A program made the translations under genes and the position numbers. A stretch of DNA of 59,839 nt from JAUSIF01 sp040901465 (lineage in GTDB: Bacteria; Pseudomonadota; Alphaproteobacteria; Rhizobiales; Xanthobacteraceae). Shown here one piece after another: positions 25,560 through 33,929 of the stretch (within the stretch, counting starts at the first letter, position 1; every line of letters starts with the position of its first letter). A model generated the notes under the pieces. The model saw only the letters and a program-made list of their open reading frames with translations, was not told where the DNA came from and searched no databases. Location: contig JBBDYN010000061.1 of NCBI GenBank assembly GCA_040901465.1, forward strand, positions 1-59,839. The letters run 5' to 3'.

Positions 25560-27728
25560 TCACTCCGCCGCGGCGCGCTGATGCCCGAGGCGGGCGGCGA
25601 GCTTGCGCAAGAGTTCCTCGGCGGCTTCGGCGACCACGGTGCCCGGCGGAAAAATCGCCTCGGCGCCCGCGGCCTTGAGCGCGTCGTAATCCTGCGGCGG
25701 CACGACGCCGCCGACTGCAATCATGATGTCGCCGCGGCCTTCCTTTTCCAGAGCGCGCTTCAGCTCCGGCACGAGCGTGAGATGCGCCGCCGCGAGCGAA
25801 GAGACGCCCACCACATGCACGTCGTTCTCGACGGCCTGGCGCGCGGCTTCCGCCGGCGTTGAAAACAGCGGGCCCACGTCCACATCGAAGCCGAGATCGG
25901 CGAATGCGGACGCGATCACCTTCTGCCCGCGATCGTGACCGTCCTGGCCGATCTTGGCGACGAGGATGCGCGGCCTGCGGCCTTCCTCGGCCTCGAAGGC
26001 TTCGACCTGACGCTGTACGCGCTGCACCGCGTCGTTCATGCCTCCAGCCTCCCGTAGATAGACGCCGGTGAGCGTCCGCGTCTCGGCGCGATGCCGGCCC
26101 CAGACCTTTTCCAGCGCGGACGAAATCTCTCCAACCGTCGCCTTCGCCCGCGCTGCATCGACTGCGAGCGCGAGGAGATTGCCTTTTCCCGTATCCGCCG
26201 CCCTGGTCAGCGCGTCAAGCGCGGCCTCAAGCGCCTTCGGATCGCGTTCGACGCGCAGCCGCTTGAGCTTGTCGATCTGTAGCGCGCGTACGGCGGAATT
26301 GTCGACTTTCAGGATTTCGATCGGAGCTTCGTGCTCCGGCCGGTAGCGGTTGACGCCGACGACCGTCTGCGCGCCGCCGTCGATGCGCGCCTGGGTCTTG
26401 GCCGCGGCTTCCTCGATGCGGAGTTTCGGCAGGCCGGCCTCGATCGCCTTGGTCATGCCGCCGAGTTCTTCGACTTCCTCGATGTGCTGCCAGGCTTTCT
26501 TCGCAAGCTCGCCCGTGAGCCGCTCCACATAGAACGAGCCGCCCCACGGATCGACGATGCGCGTCGTTCCGCTCTCCTGCTGCAGGAAAAGCTGCGTGTT
26601 GCGCGCGATGCGCGCGGAGAAATCCGTCGGCAGCGCCAGCGCCTCGTCGAGCGCGTTCGTGTGCAGCGATTGTGTATGGCCCTGCGTCGCCGCCATCGCC
26701 TCGATCGCGGTGCGGATCACGTTGTTGAACACGTCCTGCGCCGTGAGCGACCAGCCGGACGTCTGGCAGTGGGTGCGGAGCGAAAGCGAGCGCGCGTCTT
26801 TCGGCGCGTGCTGCTTCATCAACTTCGCCCAGATCATGCGCGCCGCGCGCATCTTGGCGATTTCCATGAAGAAGTTCATGCCGATCGCCCAGAAGAAGGA
26901 GAGGCGAGGGGCGAACTGATCGATGTCGAGGCCGGCCTTGAGCCCCGCGCGCACGTATTCCGCGCCGTTCGCGAGCGTGTAGGCGAGCTCCAAGTCCTGC
27001 GTCGCGCCCGCTTCCTGCATGTGATAGCCGGAGATCGAGATTGAATTGAACTTCGGCATGTTCGCCGCCGTGTAGGCGAAGATGTCGGATACGATCCGGA
27101 GCGACGGTTCGGGCGGATAGATATAGGTGTTGCGGACCATGAACTCCTTCAGGATGTCGTTCTGGATCGTGCCCGCGAGCTTCTCCGGCGGGACGCCTTG
27201 CTCCTCGCCCGCGACGATATAGAGCGCAAGCACCGGCAGTACCGCGCCGTTCATGGTCATCGACACGGTCATCTCTTCGAGCGGGATGCCCGAGAAGAGC
27301 GTGCGCATGTCGTAGATGGAATCGATCGCGACCCCCGCCATGCCGACGTCGCCCGAAACGCGCGGGTGGTCGCTGTCGTAGCCGCGGTGGGTCGCGAGAT
27401 CGAAGGCGATCGAAAGGCCCTTTTGTCCGGCGGCGAGATTGCGCCGGTAGAAGGCGTTGGAATCTTCGGCCGTGGAGAAGCCCGCGTATTGCCGGATCGT
27501 CCAGGGCTGAGTGACGTACATGATCGGATACGGCCCGCGCAGGAACGGCGCGATGCCGGGCCAGGTGTCGAGGAAGTCGAGGCCCTTGAGATCGTCCGCG
27601 CCGTAGACCGGCTTCACCGGAATTTCCTCCGGTGTCATCCACGGCTCGCCCAAAGAAGCGTCCGACTGCGGCGGAACGAGCTTCGGCTCGCGCCACTCGG
27701 TCTTGGTGAAATCGGGCAGGCGGCTCAT
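25560..27728 (-). CDS. mutB: Methylmalonyl-CoA mutase large (catalytic) subunit
   Basis: MutB (722 residues) interconverts (R)-methylmalonyl-CoA and succinyl-CoA with adenosylcobalamin, the last step of propionyl-CoA use. The N-terminal TIM barrel shows YPTMYVTQPW-type substrate sequence (here YPIMYVTQPWTIRQYAGF), the FDLATHRGYDSDHP block and RTHCQTSGWSLT. The C-terminal cobalamin domain carries the base-off signature GQDGHDRGQKVIA, with the cobalt-ligating His, and VHVVGVSSLAAAH. Length is standard. It lies 30 bp after mutA. PCC carboxylase and epimerase genes are not in the window. Confidence 0.97.
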   Translation of the reverse strand: MSRLPDFTKTEWREPKLVPPQSDASLGEPWMTPEEIPVKPVYGADDLKGLDFLDTWPGIAPFLRGPYPIMYVTQPWTIRQYAGFSTAEDSNAFYRRNLAAGQKGLSIAFDLATHRGYDSDHPRVSGDVGMAGVAIDSIYDMRTLFSGIPLEEMTVSMTMNGAVLPVLALYIVAGEEQGVPPEKLAGTIQNDILKEFMVRNTYIYPPEPSLRIVSDIFAYTAANMPKFNSISISGYHMQEAGATQDLELAYTLANGAEYVRAGLKAGLDIDQFAPRLSFFWAIGMNFFMEIAKMRAARMIWAKLMKQHAPKDARSLSLRTHCQTSGWSLTAQDVFNNVIRTAIEAMAATQGHTQSLHTNALDEALALPTDFSARIARNTQLFLQQESGTTRIVDPWGGSFYVERLTGELAKKAWQHIEEVEELGGMTKAIEAGLPKLRIEEAAAKTQARIDGGAQTVVGVNRYRPEHEAPIEILKVDNSAVRALQIDKLKRLRVERDPKALEAALDALTRAADTGKGNLLALAVDAARAKATVGEISSALEKVWGRHRAETRTLTGVYLREAGGMNDAVQRVQRQVEAFEAEEGRRPRILVAKIGQDGHDRGQKVIASAFADLGFDVDVGPLFSTPAEAARQAVENDVHVVGVSSLAAAHLTLVPELKRALEKEGRGDIMIAVGGVVPPQDYDALKAAGAEAIFPPGTVVAEAAEELLRKLAARLGHQRAAAE

Positions 27729-27758
27729 ATCAAGGATTATATCATAGGCCGCGCGCGG

Positions 27759-29189
27759 CTATTCAAAGGGCTCGGCAAGCCGCTTGGGCGGCAACGGTTC
27801 GAATTCGATTCCCTTCGGCATCGCTGGGACCTTCACCGGCGATACGTCCAGCACCTCGACCGGCGCCTCGTCGGGATTGAGGAATATGGTCGCGCCGGTC
27901 AGGAGATCGCGGCGGTCGGCCACCGCCTTCCGGCGCTCGGCTCGCACAGTCGCGACCTTTTTCTGAATCAATCCTTTTTCCAGCGCCGCAGCCGCGCCGC
28001 CCGCACGCTCGATTTCCTGAAACAGCGACCACGCCGCTGCACTCAGTTTCACGGTCAGGTCCTCGATGCCGCCGGAACCAGCGGCCGGGTCCGCGACTTT
28101 AGCGAGATTCGATTCCTCCAGCAGGATCAGCTGCGTGTTGCGCGCGATCCGCCGCGCGAAGCGGTCGGGCAGGCCAAGCGCCGCCGTGAACGGAAGTACG
28201 CTGATCGCGTCGGCGCCACCGAAGCCCGCGGCCGCGACCGCCACTGTCGCCCGCAGCATGTTCACGTAGGGATCGCGTTTGCTCATCATTCGCCACGCGG
28301 TCTCGGCGGAAATGAATACGGGCTTTGGCGTGAGGCCCGACGCCTCCTCGACGCGCGCCCAAAGTTTTCGCAGCGCGCGGAACTTCGCGGTCGTCAGAAA
28401 CTGGTCCGCATCCGCGGCGAGCCGGAAGAAAATCATGCGGCGCGCGTTGTCCAGCGCAATGCCGCCTGACTCGAGAGCACGCAGGTATGCGACGGCATTG
28501 GAAAGCGCGAAGGCGAGCTCCTGCGTCTCCGATCCGCCGGCCGCGTGCACCGGGCGCGCGTCGGCGACGGCAAAGGGACCGCGCCATCCTTGGTACGCAA
28601 GGTCGCCGACGAGACGAGCGAAGACCGGCGCAAGCTCGCTCCAGGCAACCGGGCTCCCGCCGCGCTGCGCTATGAGCCCGAGCGGATCAAAGCCCGCGCG
28701 AATATTTGTCTTCGTGGGATCGATGCCTCGCTGCTTGATCAGCCGTGCGATGCCCGCCGGAGCGTCGCGCGTCTGCGACGACAATTCACATTCGATTGCA
28801 ATCCCGGCGTCAAGGATCACACCATCGAGCACGCGCGCGATCGTTGCTTCCGATCCGTCGAGACCGTACGCGTTCGCGCCGACCGATCCCGCGAACACGA
28901 GCGAGAGCGCGGTCGCGCCGTTTTCGAGATCGTGCAGCGCTTGCACGTTCGCCGCCGCGGGATCCGGATGATCGACGCGCTGGACGATCTGCCACGGGGC
29001 GCCTGCCGCACGCCCGGCAATTGGCTTCGCATCCGCTGCCCGCTCGTAGAGCGGCTCGACCGCGAGCCCGTCATAGGTTTTCGATTTGAGCCTCTCGAAC
29101 GGCGCGCCCTTCAGGACCTTCGCGACAAGCGCGAGCCAGTCCTCGCGGCGCGCGAGCGGAAATTCGGAGGCGAGCGTAAAATCTGCCAT
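27759..29189 (-). CDS. mutA: Methylmalonyl-CoA mutase small subunit, short form without cobalamin domain
   Basis: MutA-type protein (476 residues), the non-catalytic partner of MutB in heterodimeric mutases. It aligns with the mutase barrel (ALSLVFAGSVGANAYGL, FISAETAWRMMSKRDPYVNMLR, NTQLILLEESNLAKVADPAAG) but stops shortly after IFLNPDEAP. It thus lacks the degenerate C-terminal cobalamin-binding domain that brings classical MutA to over 600 residues. The ATG at 29189 opens the operon mutA-mutB-methyltransferase-lipoprotein-meaB-pcp, and the divergence from classical length is visible directly. Confidence 0.92.
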   Translation of the reverse strand: MADFTLASEFPLARREDWLALVAKVLKGAPFERLKSKTYDGLAVEPLYERAADAKPIAGRAAGAPWQIVQRVDHPDPAAANVQALHDLENGATALSLVFAGSVGANAYGLDGSEATIARVLDGVILDAGIAIECELSSQTRDAPAGIARLIKQRGIDPTKTNIRAGFDPLGLIAQRGGSPVAWSELAPVFARLVGDLAYQGWRGPFAVADARPVHAAGGSETQELAFALSNAVAYLRALESGGIALDNARRMIFFRLAADADQFLTTAKFRALRKLWARVEEASGLTPKPVFISAETAWRMMSKRDPYVNMLRATVAVAAAGFGGADAISVLPFTAALGLPDRFARRIARNTQLILLEESNLAKVADPAAGSGGIEDLTVKLSAAAWSLFQEIERAGGAAAALEKGLIQKKVATVRAERRKAVADRRDLLTGATIFLNPDEAPVEVLDVSPVKVPAMPKGIEFEPLPPKRLAEPFE

Positions 29190-29265
29190 ATTTCAGGAAC
29201 TTAGGCTTTCCACGGCGAATTTGCCACGCCCGTCCGCTTGCGCCAATGGCGGCGGGCCGCGGCGA

Positions 29266-29751
29266 TTACCGCGCCCGGTAGGGCACGACGCCGGTGCGAT
29301 CGAGCCGCGCGAGTGCGTCCCGGATCGCGACGCCGTTCACCGCGAGATCGGGCGCGATCTCCGCGAGCGGCACCAGCACGAATGGCCGCTCCATCATTCT
29401 CGGATGCGGGATTTGCAGCTCAGGCTCCTGCATCGTGAGGTCGCCATAGAGCAGAATATCGAGATCGATTGTGCGCGGCCCGTAGCGTTCCTCGCGCGCG
29501 CGGTCGCGGCCGAGCGCGCGCTCGATTTCGAAAAGCTTCGCGAGTAGCGCGCGGGGAGGAAGCTCGCTCGACCCGCTCACCACCTGATTGAGGTAGCGGC
29601 CTTGCGGCACTGGCCCCCAGGGTTCGGTCTCATAAATCGAGGAAGCGCTCGTGTTCGTGAGCGCACCGCGCGCGAGCGCCGCGCGCGCGGCCGCGAGATT
29701 GCTCGCACGGTCCCCGAGATTGCCCCCGAGCCCGAGAAATACCTCAGCCAT
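29266..29751 (-). CDS. folK: 2-amino-4-hydroxy-6-hydroxymethyldihydropteridine pyrophosphokinase
   Basis: FolK (161 residues) transfers pyrophosphate from ATP to 6-hydroxymethyl-dihydropterin in folate synthesis. It shows FLGLGGNLGDRASNL at the N-terminus, YETEPWGP, and the signature RYGPRTIDLDILLYGD, followed by PHPRMMERPFVLVPLAEI. The ATG at 29751 overlaps folB by 8 bp. It ends the folP-folB-folK operon. Confidence 0.96.
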   Translation of the reverse strand: MAEVFLGLGGNLGDRASNLAAARAALARGALTNTSASSIYETEPWGPVPQGRYLNQVVSGSSELPPRALLAKLFEIERALGRDRAREERYGPRTIDLDILLYGDLTMQEPELQIPHPRMMERPFVLVPLAEIAPDLAVNGVAIRDALARLDRTGVVPYRAR

Positions 29752-30118
29752 CGCGCTTGCGCGCAACGGTCACCGTCGCCGCCACGTAATCGATCGCGGC
29801 GGGCACCGGCGCCGAAGGCTTTTTCACTTTTACGCGCACCGAGGCAGCGCGCGGGAAATGCGCGAGCACGGCACCCGCCACGTGCGCGGCGCTCGCCTCG
29901 ATCAGATAGAAGTGCCGGTCGCGGAACGCGGCCTCGGCCACGGCGACGACTTCCCCGTAATCCACAGTGTCCCCGAGCCTGTCGCTCTTTGCCGCAGCCG
30001 CGAAATCAAGCTCCAGCACGAGATCGAGGATGAACCGCTGGCCGTGTGCCCGTTCTGACTCATGCACTCCGTGGCGCGCGAACAGCACGAGCCCGGCAAT
30101 TTCGACCGTACCCTGCAT
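29744..30118 (-). CDS. folB: Dihydroneopterin aldolase
   Basis: FolB (124 residues) cleaves dihydroneopterin to hydroxymethyl-dihydropterin and glycolaldehyde. The T-fold pattern is clear: LVLFARHGVHESERAHGQRF with the conserved HG, DYGEVV in the substrate-binding region, YLIEASAAHVAGAVL with the conserved Glu, and VKVKKPSAP with the catalytic Lys. The ATG at 30118 overlaps the folP stop in a TGATG arrangement. Confidence 0.95.
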   Translation of the reverse strand: MQGTVEIAGLVLFARHGVHESERAHGQRFILDLVLELDFAAAAKSDRLGDTVDYGEVVAVAEAAFRDRHFYLIEASAAHVAGAVLAHFPRAASVRVKVKKPSAPVPAAIDYVAATVTVARKRDG

Positions 30119-30960
30119 CACGTTGCACCTCGGATCGCGCTCGCCACACGCAGCGCCTGCACGGTTTCGCCGACGTCGTGCACGCGCACGATATTGGCGC
30201 CGTTCTGTACCGCGAGCAGGTTACCGGCGATCGATCCGCCGAGACGCCTGTCCGGTGCCGTCGGCGAGATGGAATCGATGAAGCGCTTGCGCGAAAGGCC
30301 GACCAGGATCGGCTTCCCGAACGCGCGGAATTCGTCGAGGCGCGCGATCACGGTGACGCTCTGCTCCGGAGTTTTGCCGAAGCCGACGCCCGGGTCGAGC
30401 ACGATCCGGCTCTGCGCGATCCCCGCGCGCGCCGCAATCTCGAGCGAGCGGGCGAAGAAATCCTTCACGCCGGCAACGATATCGATCGCCGGATCGGCTG
30501 TTTCCCGGTTATGCATGACCACGACCGTCGCTTCGTGCTCGGCCACGACCCGGGCCATATCCGGGTCGCGCTGCAGGCCCCACACGTCATTGACGATTAC
30601 AGCACCTTCTTCCAGCGCCCAGGCCGCGACCTTCGCTTTCATGGTGTCGATCGAAACCGGCAAGCCGATCTCCACCGTTGCAGGGAGAACCGGAGAGAGC
30701 CGCGCAAGTTCCTCGTCGAGCACCACGGGCTTCATGCCGACATAGGGGCGCGTGGACTCACCGCCCACGTCGAGAATGTCGGCGCCCTCGTCCGCGAGCC
30801 GCTTCGCGTGAGCGATTGCCCGCGCCGCCTCGAGGAACTGGCCGCCGTCGGAGAATGAGTCCGGCGTCACATTGACGATGCCCATGACGAGCGCGCGGCC
30901 GTCGGCGGGCAGCTCGAGGCCGCGCACATTGCGCGGGCGGGAGGGCGGTTGATCGAGCAT
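30118..30960 (-). CDS. folP: Dihydropteroate synthase
   Basis: FolP (280 residues) condenses hydroxymethyl-dihydropterin pyrophosphate with p-aminobenzoate; it is the sulfonamide target. Motifs seen are MGIVNVTPDSFSDGG, ADILDVGGESTRP, LPVSIDT, IVNDVWGL, IVLDPGVGFGKT and the conserved GLSRKRFI, with a final RVHDVGETVQAL. It is the first gene of folP-folB-folK; the ATG at 30960 has no strong ribosome-binding site. Confidence 0.96.
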   Translation of the reverse strand: MLDQPPSRPRNVRGLELPADGRALVMGIVNVTPDSFSDGGQFLEAARAIAHAKRLADEGADILDVGGESTRPYVGMKPVVLDEELARLSPVLPATVEIGLPVSIDTMKAKVAAWALEEGAVIVNDVWGLQRDPDMARVVAEHEATVVVMHNRETADPAIDIVAGVKDFFARSLEIAARAGIAQSRIVLDPGVGFGKTPEQSVTVIARLDEFRAFGKPILVGLSRKRFIDSISPTAPDRRLGGSIAGNLLAVQNGANIVRVHDVGETVQALRVASAIRGAT

Positions 30961-31019
30961 GCGGCGACAATAGCACGCGCACCCGTCTCAGGCGCGGATC
31001 GAAAGCAGCGACAAAGTCT

Positions 31020-31048
31020 AAAAAAGGCCGCCTTCCCAAGCGCTTGGG
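31020..31048 (-). terminator. Candidate terminator downstream of the DUF4332 gene
   Basis: A perfect 14-bp palindrome CCCAAGCGCTTGGG (31035-31048) lies 6 bp after the stop of the minus-strand DUF4332 gene. On that strand it is followed, after nine bases, by six T residues (complement of 31020-31025). The spacing of hairpin and T run is not ideal. Confidence 0.4.
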
Positions 31049-31054
31049 GCTGCC

Positions 31055-31462
31055 TCAATAGGTGATCTTCATCGGTAGCGAACTAGCCTGCGCGATCCAT
31101 TTCTTGATCGTGCTTTCGCTTGGCAGGAGCCGCACGAGCTTGCGGCGTGCATTGGCGGCAGCCATTGCTTCGGCGAGTTTTTTCGGGTTGCGGTGCTTCA
31201 ATTCCCGCACCGTGTCGACGCCTGCTGCTTCCAGCAATTCCGAATATTCCTCGCCGATCCCTTTGATACGCATCATGTCGGCCAAATTGGCCCATTTCAA
31301 AATCCGGGCAGAGTCGATCCCGGTCTTGGCGGCGAGCACCTTGCGGCCGCGCGGATTTTTCGCGACCTCGAGCAGACGAGTCGTCGTGCGAATTCGCATT
31401 CCCTTGAGTCGGTCGGCAACCGCCGGCCCGATCCCCTCGATATCGGTGATCGGATAAGTCAT
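31055..31462 (-). CDS. DUF4332 family helix-hairpin-helix protein
   Basis: A 135-residue protein with two helix-hairpin-helix type segments, ITDIEGIGPAVADRLKGM near the N-terminus and MMRIKGIGEEYSELLEAAGV in the middle, plus a C-terminal VRELKHRNPKKLAEAM repeat of the same fold. This is the DUF4332 pattern, related to the Rad51/TopA-type HhH fold that binds DNA or other proteins. The ATG at 31462 follows a GGGGGG stretch; a TTG one codon earlier is less likely. It is divergent from the HerA-like ATPase gene. Function is unknown. Confidence 0.85.
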   Translation of the reverse strand: MTYPITDIEGIGPAVADRLKGMRIRTTTRLLEVAKNPRGRKVLAAKTGIDSARILKWANLADMMRIKGIGEEYSELLEAAGVDTVRELKHRNPKKLAEAMAAANARRKLVRLLPSESTIKKWIAQASSLPMKITY

Positions 31463-31676
31463 CAAAGCACCCCCCGCTATTACGACTTGTTCGCCCGCAT
31501 CCGTGCCTTTCCCGATTATGAGCGGCTGTCTTCATTCGGCACAAGCGCAAAGATTTCGCCCCCTAAGTCGGACTGGACAAAGCTTTCGCGATGTTGTTGC
31601 AGCGCAAGCGGCCACGTAGCAAGCGGGCGGGCAGGGGACTATAAGGTTCCTGCTGGTTCTTTTCGGGAGAGCGGCA

Positions 31677-33230
31677 ATGGCGCGTGCGGAATCCGACGGC
31701 AAGATCTTCGTCGGCAAGAGCGGCAAGCCGGAATACCTGACTCTCAGACTGGCCAACCGGCACGGCCTCGTGACCGGCGCCACCGGAACCGGCAAGACGG
31801 TGACATTGCAGGTACTTGCCGAGGGTTTCTCGCAAGCCGGCGTGCCGGTATTTGCCGCCGACATCAAGGGCGATCTGTCGGGCATCGCCGAGCCGGGCGA
31901 GGGCAAGGACTTCATCCTGAAGCGCGCCAAGGAAGTCGGCATCAAATACGAGCCCGACCAATTCCCGGTGATCTTTTGGGATCTCTTCGGCGAGCAGGGT
32001 CATCCGATCCGCGCCACTGTTTCGGAGATGGGGCCGCTTCTGCTCTCGCGCCTCATGGGGCTGAACGAGACCCAGGAAGGCGTATTGAACATCGCCTTCC
32101 GGGTCGCGGACGAGCAAGGACTTTTGCTCCTCGACCTGAAAGACTTGCGCGCGATCGTCGGCTTCATCGGCGAGAATGCCGCCAGCCTGACGACGTCCTA
32201 CGGCAACGTATCGACCACGAGCGTCGGCGCGATCCAGCGCCAGTTGCTCCTGCTCGAGAGCCAGGGCGGCGCAAAATTCTTCGGCGAGCCGACGCTCGAA
32301 ATCAAAGATCTGATGCGCACCGACCGCGACGGCCGCGGCACGATCAACATCCTCGCCGCGGACAAATTGATGAGTTCGCCGCGGCTCTATTCTACATTCC
32401 TGCTCTGGCTCTTGTCCGAGCTGTTTGAGGAAATGCCCGAGGTCGGCGACCCGGAAAAGCCGAAGCTCGTATTCTTCTTCGATGAGGCGCATCTTCTGTT
32501 TGATGAAGCGCCTAAAGCGCTACTCGAAAAAATCGAGCAGGTGGTCCGCCTCATCCGCTCGAAAGGCGTCGGGGTCTATTTCGTGACGCAGAATCCGCTC
32601 GACGTGCCCGACACCGTGCTCGCGCAGCTTGGCAACCGCGTGCAGCACGCGCTCCGCGCCTACACGCCGCGCGACCAGAAGGCGGTGAAGGCGGCGGCCG
32701 ACACGTTCCGCCCCAATCCCAAGCTCAAGACCGCGCAGGTGATCACCGAGCTCGGCGTCGGCGAAGCGCTCGTCTCGTTCCTGGAGGACAAGGGCGCCCC
32801 CTCGATCGTGGAGCGCGCATTGATCCGGCCGCCGGCGGGGCGGCTCGGCCCCGTGAGCATCGCGGAGCGCAAGACGATCATCGGTCAGAGCCCGGTGCGC
32901 GGTCAGTACGATACGACGATTGATCGGGAATCGGCCTACGAAAAACTGCAAGCGCAGACGCAGACCAAGATGGCCGATGCCCGGCAGCAGCAAGAGGCAT
33001 CGACAAGCGGTATCGGCGGAATTCTGGGGTCGATCTTCGGCACCAGCCGCAAGCGCGGGGAGCGCCTCACAACGACCCAGACGGTCGCCCGTGAAGTGAC
33101 CCGGACGGTCGCGAACCGGGTGGCCGGCCAGATCGCCGCCGACCTCGGCAAGAGCTTCGGCGGCAAGATCGGCGGCTCCGTGGGCCGGGCCATCGTGCGC
33201 GGCACCCTCGGGGGCATCCTGCGCCGCTAG
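31677..33230 (+). CDS. HerA-like P-loop ATPase (DUF853 / YjgR family)
   Basis: The 517-residue protein has a FtsK/HerA-type ATPase core: Walker A GATGTGKTVTLQ near 37-48, the FAADIKGDLSGIAEPGEG segment, Walker B PKLVFFFDEAHLLFDEAP and the sensor-like YFVTQNPLDVPDTVLAQLGNR. The C-terminal 80 residues are low in complexity, with many Gly and Arg (GGILGSIFG, GGKIGGSVGRAIVRG), and may contact membrane or DNA. The ATG at 31677 follows a GGGAGAG site. Biological role is not established; a DNA-translocating or helicase function is assumed from the fold. No NurA nuclease partner lies next to it. Confidence 0.92.
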   Translation: MARAESDGKIFVGKSGKPEYLTLRLANRHGLVTGATGTGKTVTLQVLAEGFSQAGVPVFAADIKGDLSGIAEPGEGKDFILKRAKEVGIKYEPDQFPVIFWDLFGEQGHPIRATVSEMGPLLLSRLMGLNETQEGVLNIAFRVADEQGLLLLDLKDLRAIVGFIGENAASLTTSYGNVSTTSVGAIQRQLLLLESQGGAKFFGEPTLEIKDLMRTDRDGRGTINILAADKLMSSPRLYSTFLLWLLSELFEEMPEVGDPEKPKLVFFFDEAHLLFDEAPKALLEKIEQVVRLIRSKGVGVYFVTQNPLDVPDTVLAQLGNRVQHALRAYTPRDQKAVKAAADTFRPNPKLKTAQVITELGVGEALVSFLEDKGAPSIVERALIRPPAGRLGPVSIAERKTIIGQSPVRGQYDTTIDRESAYEKLQAQTQTKMADARQQQEASTSGIGGILGSIFGTSRKRGERLTTTQTVAREVTRTVANRVAGQIAADLGKSFGGKIGGSVGRAIVRGTLGGILRR

Positions 33231-33382
33231 AAGTCGCGCTCCGGCCACCGGCGCGGCCATTTCCCCCTGCTAGCCCGTTGCCATGGAACCGGAATTTGCT
33301 ACCTTATCGCTCACGAAAATGTGAGGACCAGAATCGGTCGCGCCAGGGCGCTCGAACGGCGCGATCCAAGTCATTGACAAAA

Positions 33383-33847
33383 ATGAGAATTTTATCGTCC
33401 GCTCGCATTGTCGTCCTGGACGCCTGCCCGGAACACCGGGCGTTCCTGTGCTCGGGCCTCTCCGGCCTCGGAATGTTGCGGGTCTTGCCCGCTGCGAGTG
33501 CCGACGAGGCCCAGCGGATCGGTGCCGAGCAGGCACCCGATCTCTGCGTCGTCGACCCACGCCGCCTGCCGAATGCGATCGCCGAGGTGACGCCGCGCAT
33601 CCCGGTGAACCCGTTCGATCCGGCGCGCACGCCCGGCATCCTGATCGCCGTCGACGCGACGCGTGAGACGCTGAAAGCAGCCGCTGCCTCCGGCTACAGC
33701 GTCGTGCTCGCATTGCCGGTGGTTCCGCGTCTTCTCTACCGGCGCATCGGCTCCCTCCTGCAGCGGGTCCGCCGCACCGACCGGCGAAACGAGATGAAGC
33801 TCGTCGTCGAGGCGGCGGCCGTTAGCGCGGAATTGCAGGAGCGCTGA
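33383..33847 (+). CDS. Degenerate receiver-like protein
   Basis: A 154-residue protein that follows the response-regulator receiver fold: strand ARIVVLD with Asp13, helix, LPAAS strand, and LCVVDPRRL with a possible phospho-acceptor Asp58. The expected acidic pair at the N-terminus is reduced to one Asp, and the conserved Thr/Ser and Lys (normally before a KP turn) are missing; the last strand reads VVLALPVVPRLL. It may be a phosphorylation-independent pseudo-receiver. The start at ATG 33383 avoids a long unpatterned N-terminus. No kinase or output domain is attached. Confidence 0.7.
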   Translation: MRILSSARIVVLDACPEHRAFLCSGLSGLGMLRVLPAASADEAQRIGAEQAPDLCVVDPRRLPNAIAEVTPRIPVNPFDPARTPGILIAVDATRETLKAAAASGYSVVLALPVVPRLLYRRIGSLLQRVRRTDRRNEMKLVVEAAAVSAELQER

Positions 33848-33929
33848 AAGCGGCTGCGTGTGTCGCGCCACGATGCCGGCTTGCTTGGCAACAAACGGCT
33901 GTTAGCTTGCGCGCGCCACAGAGGATCGC

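Noticed and set aside
26227..27696. 489-residue minus-strand open frame inside mutB
   Set aside because: It is in another frame of mutB, which has full-length homology. The composition is Arg/His-rich and without motifs.
27198..28469. 423-residue plus-strand open frame across the mutB/mutA junction
   Set aside because: It is antisense to two clearly identified genes and has no motif or ribosome-binding site.
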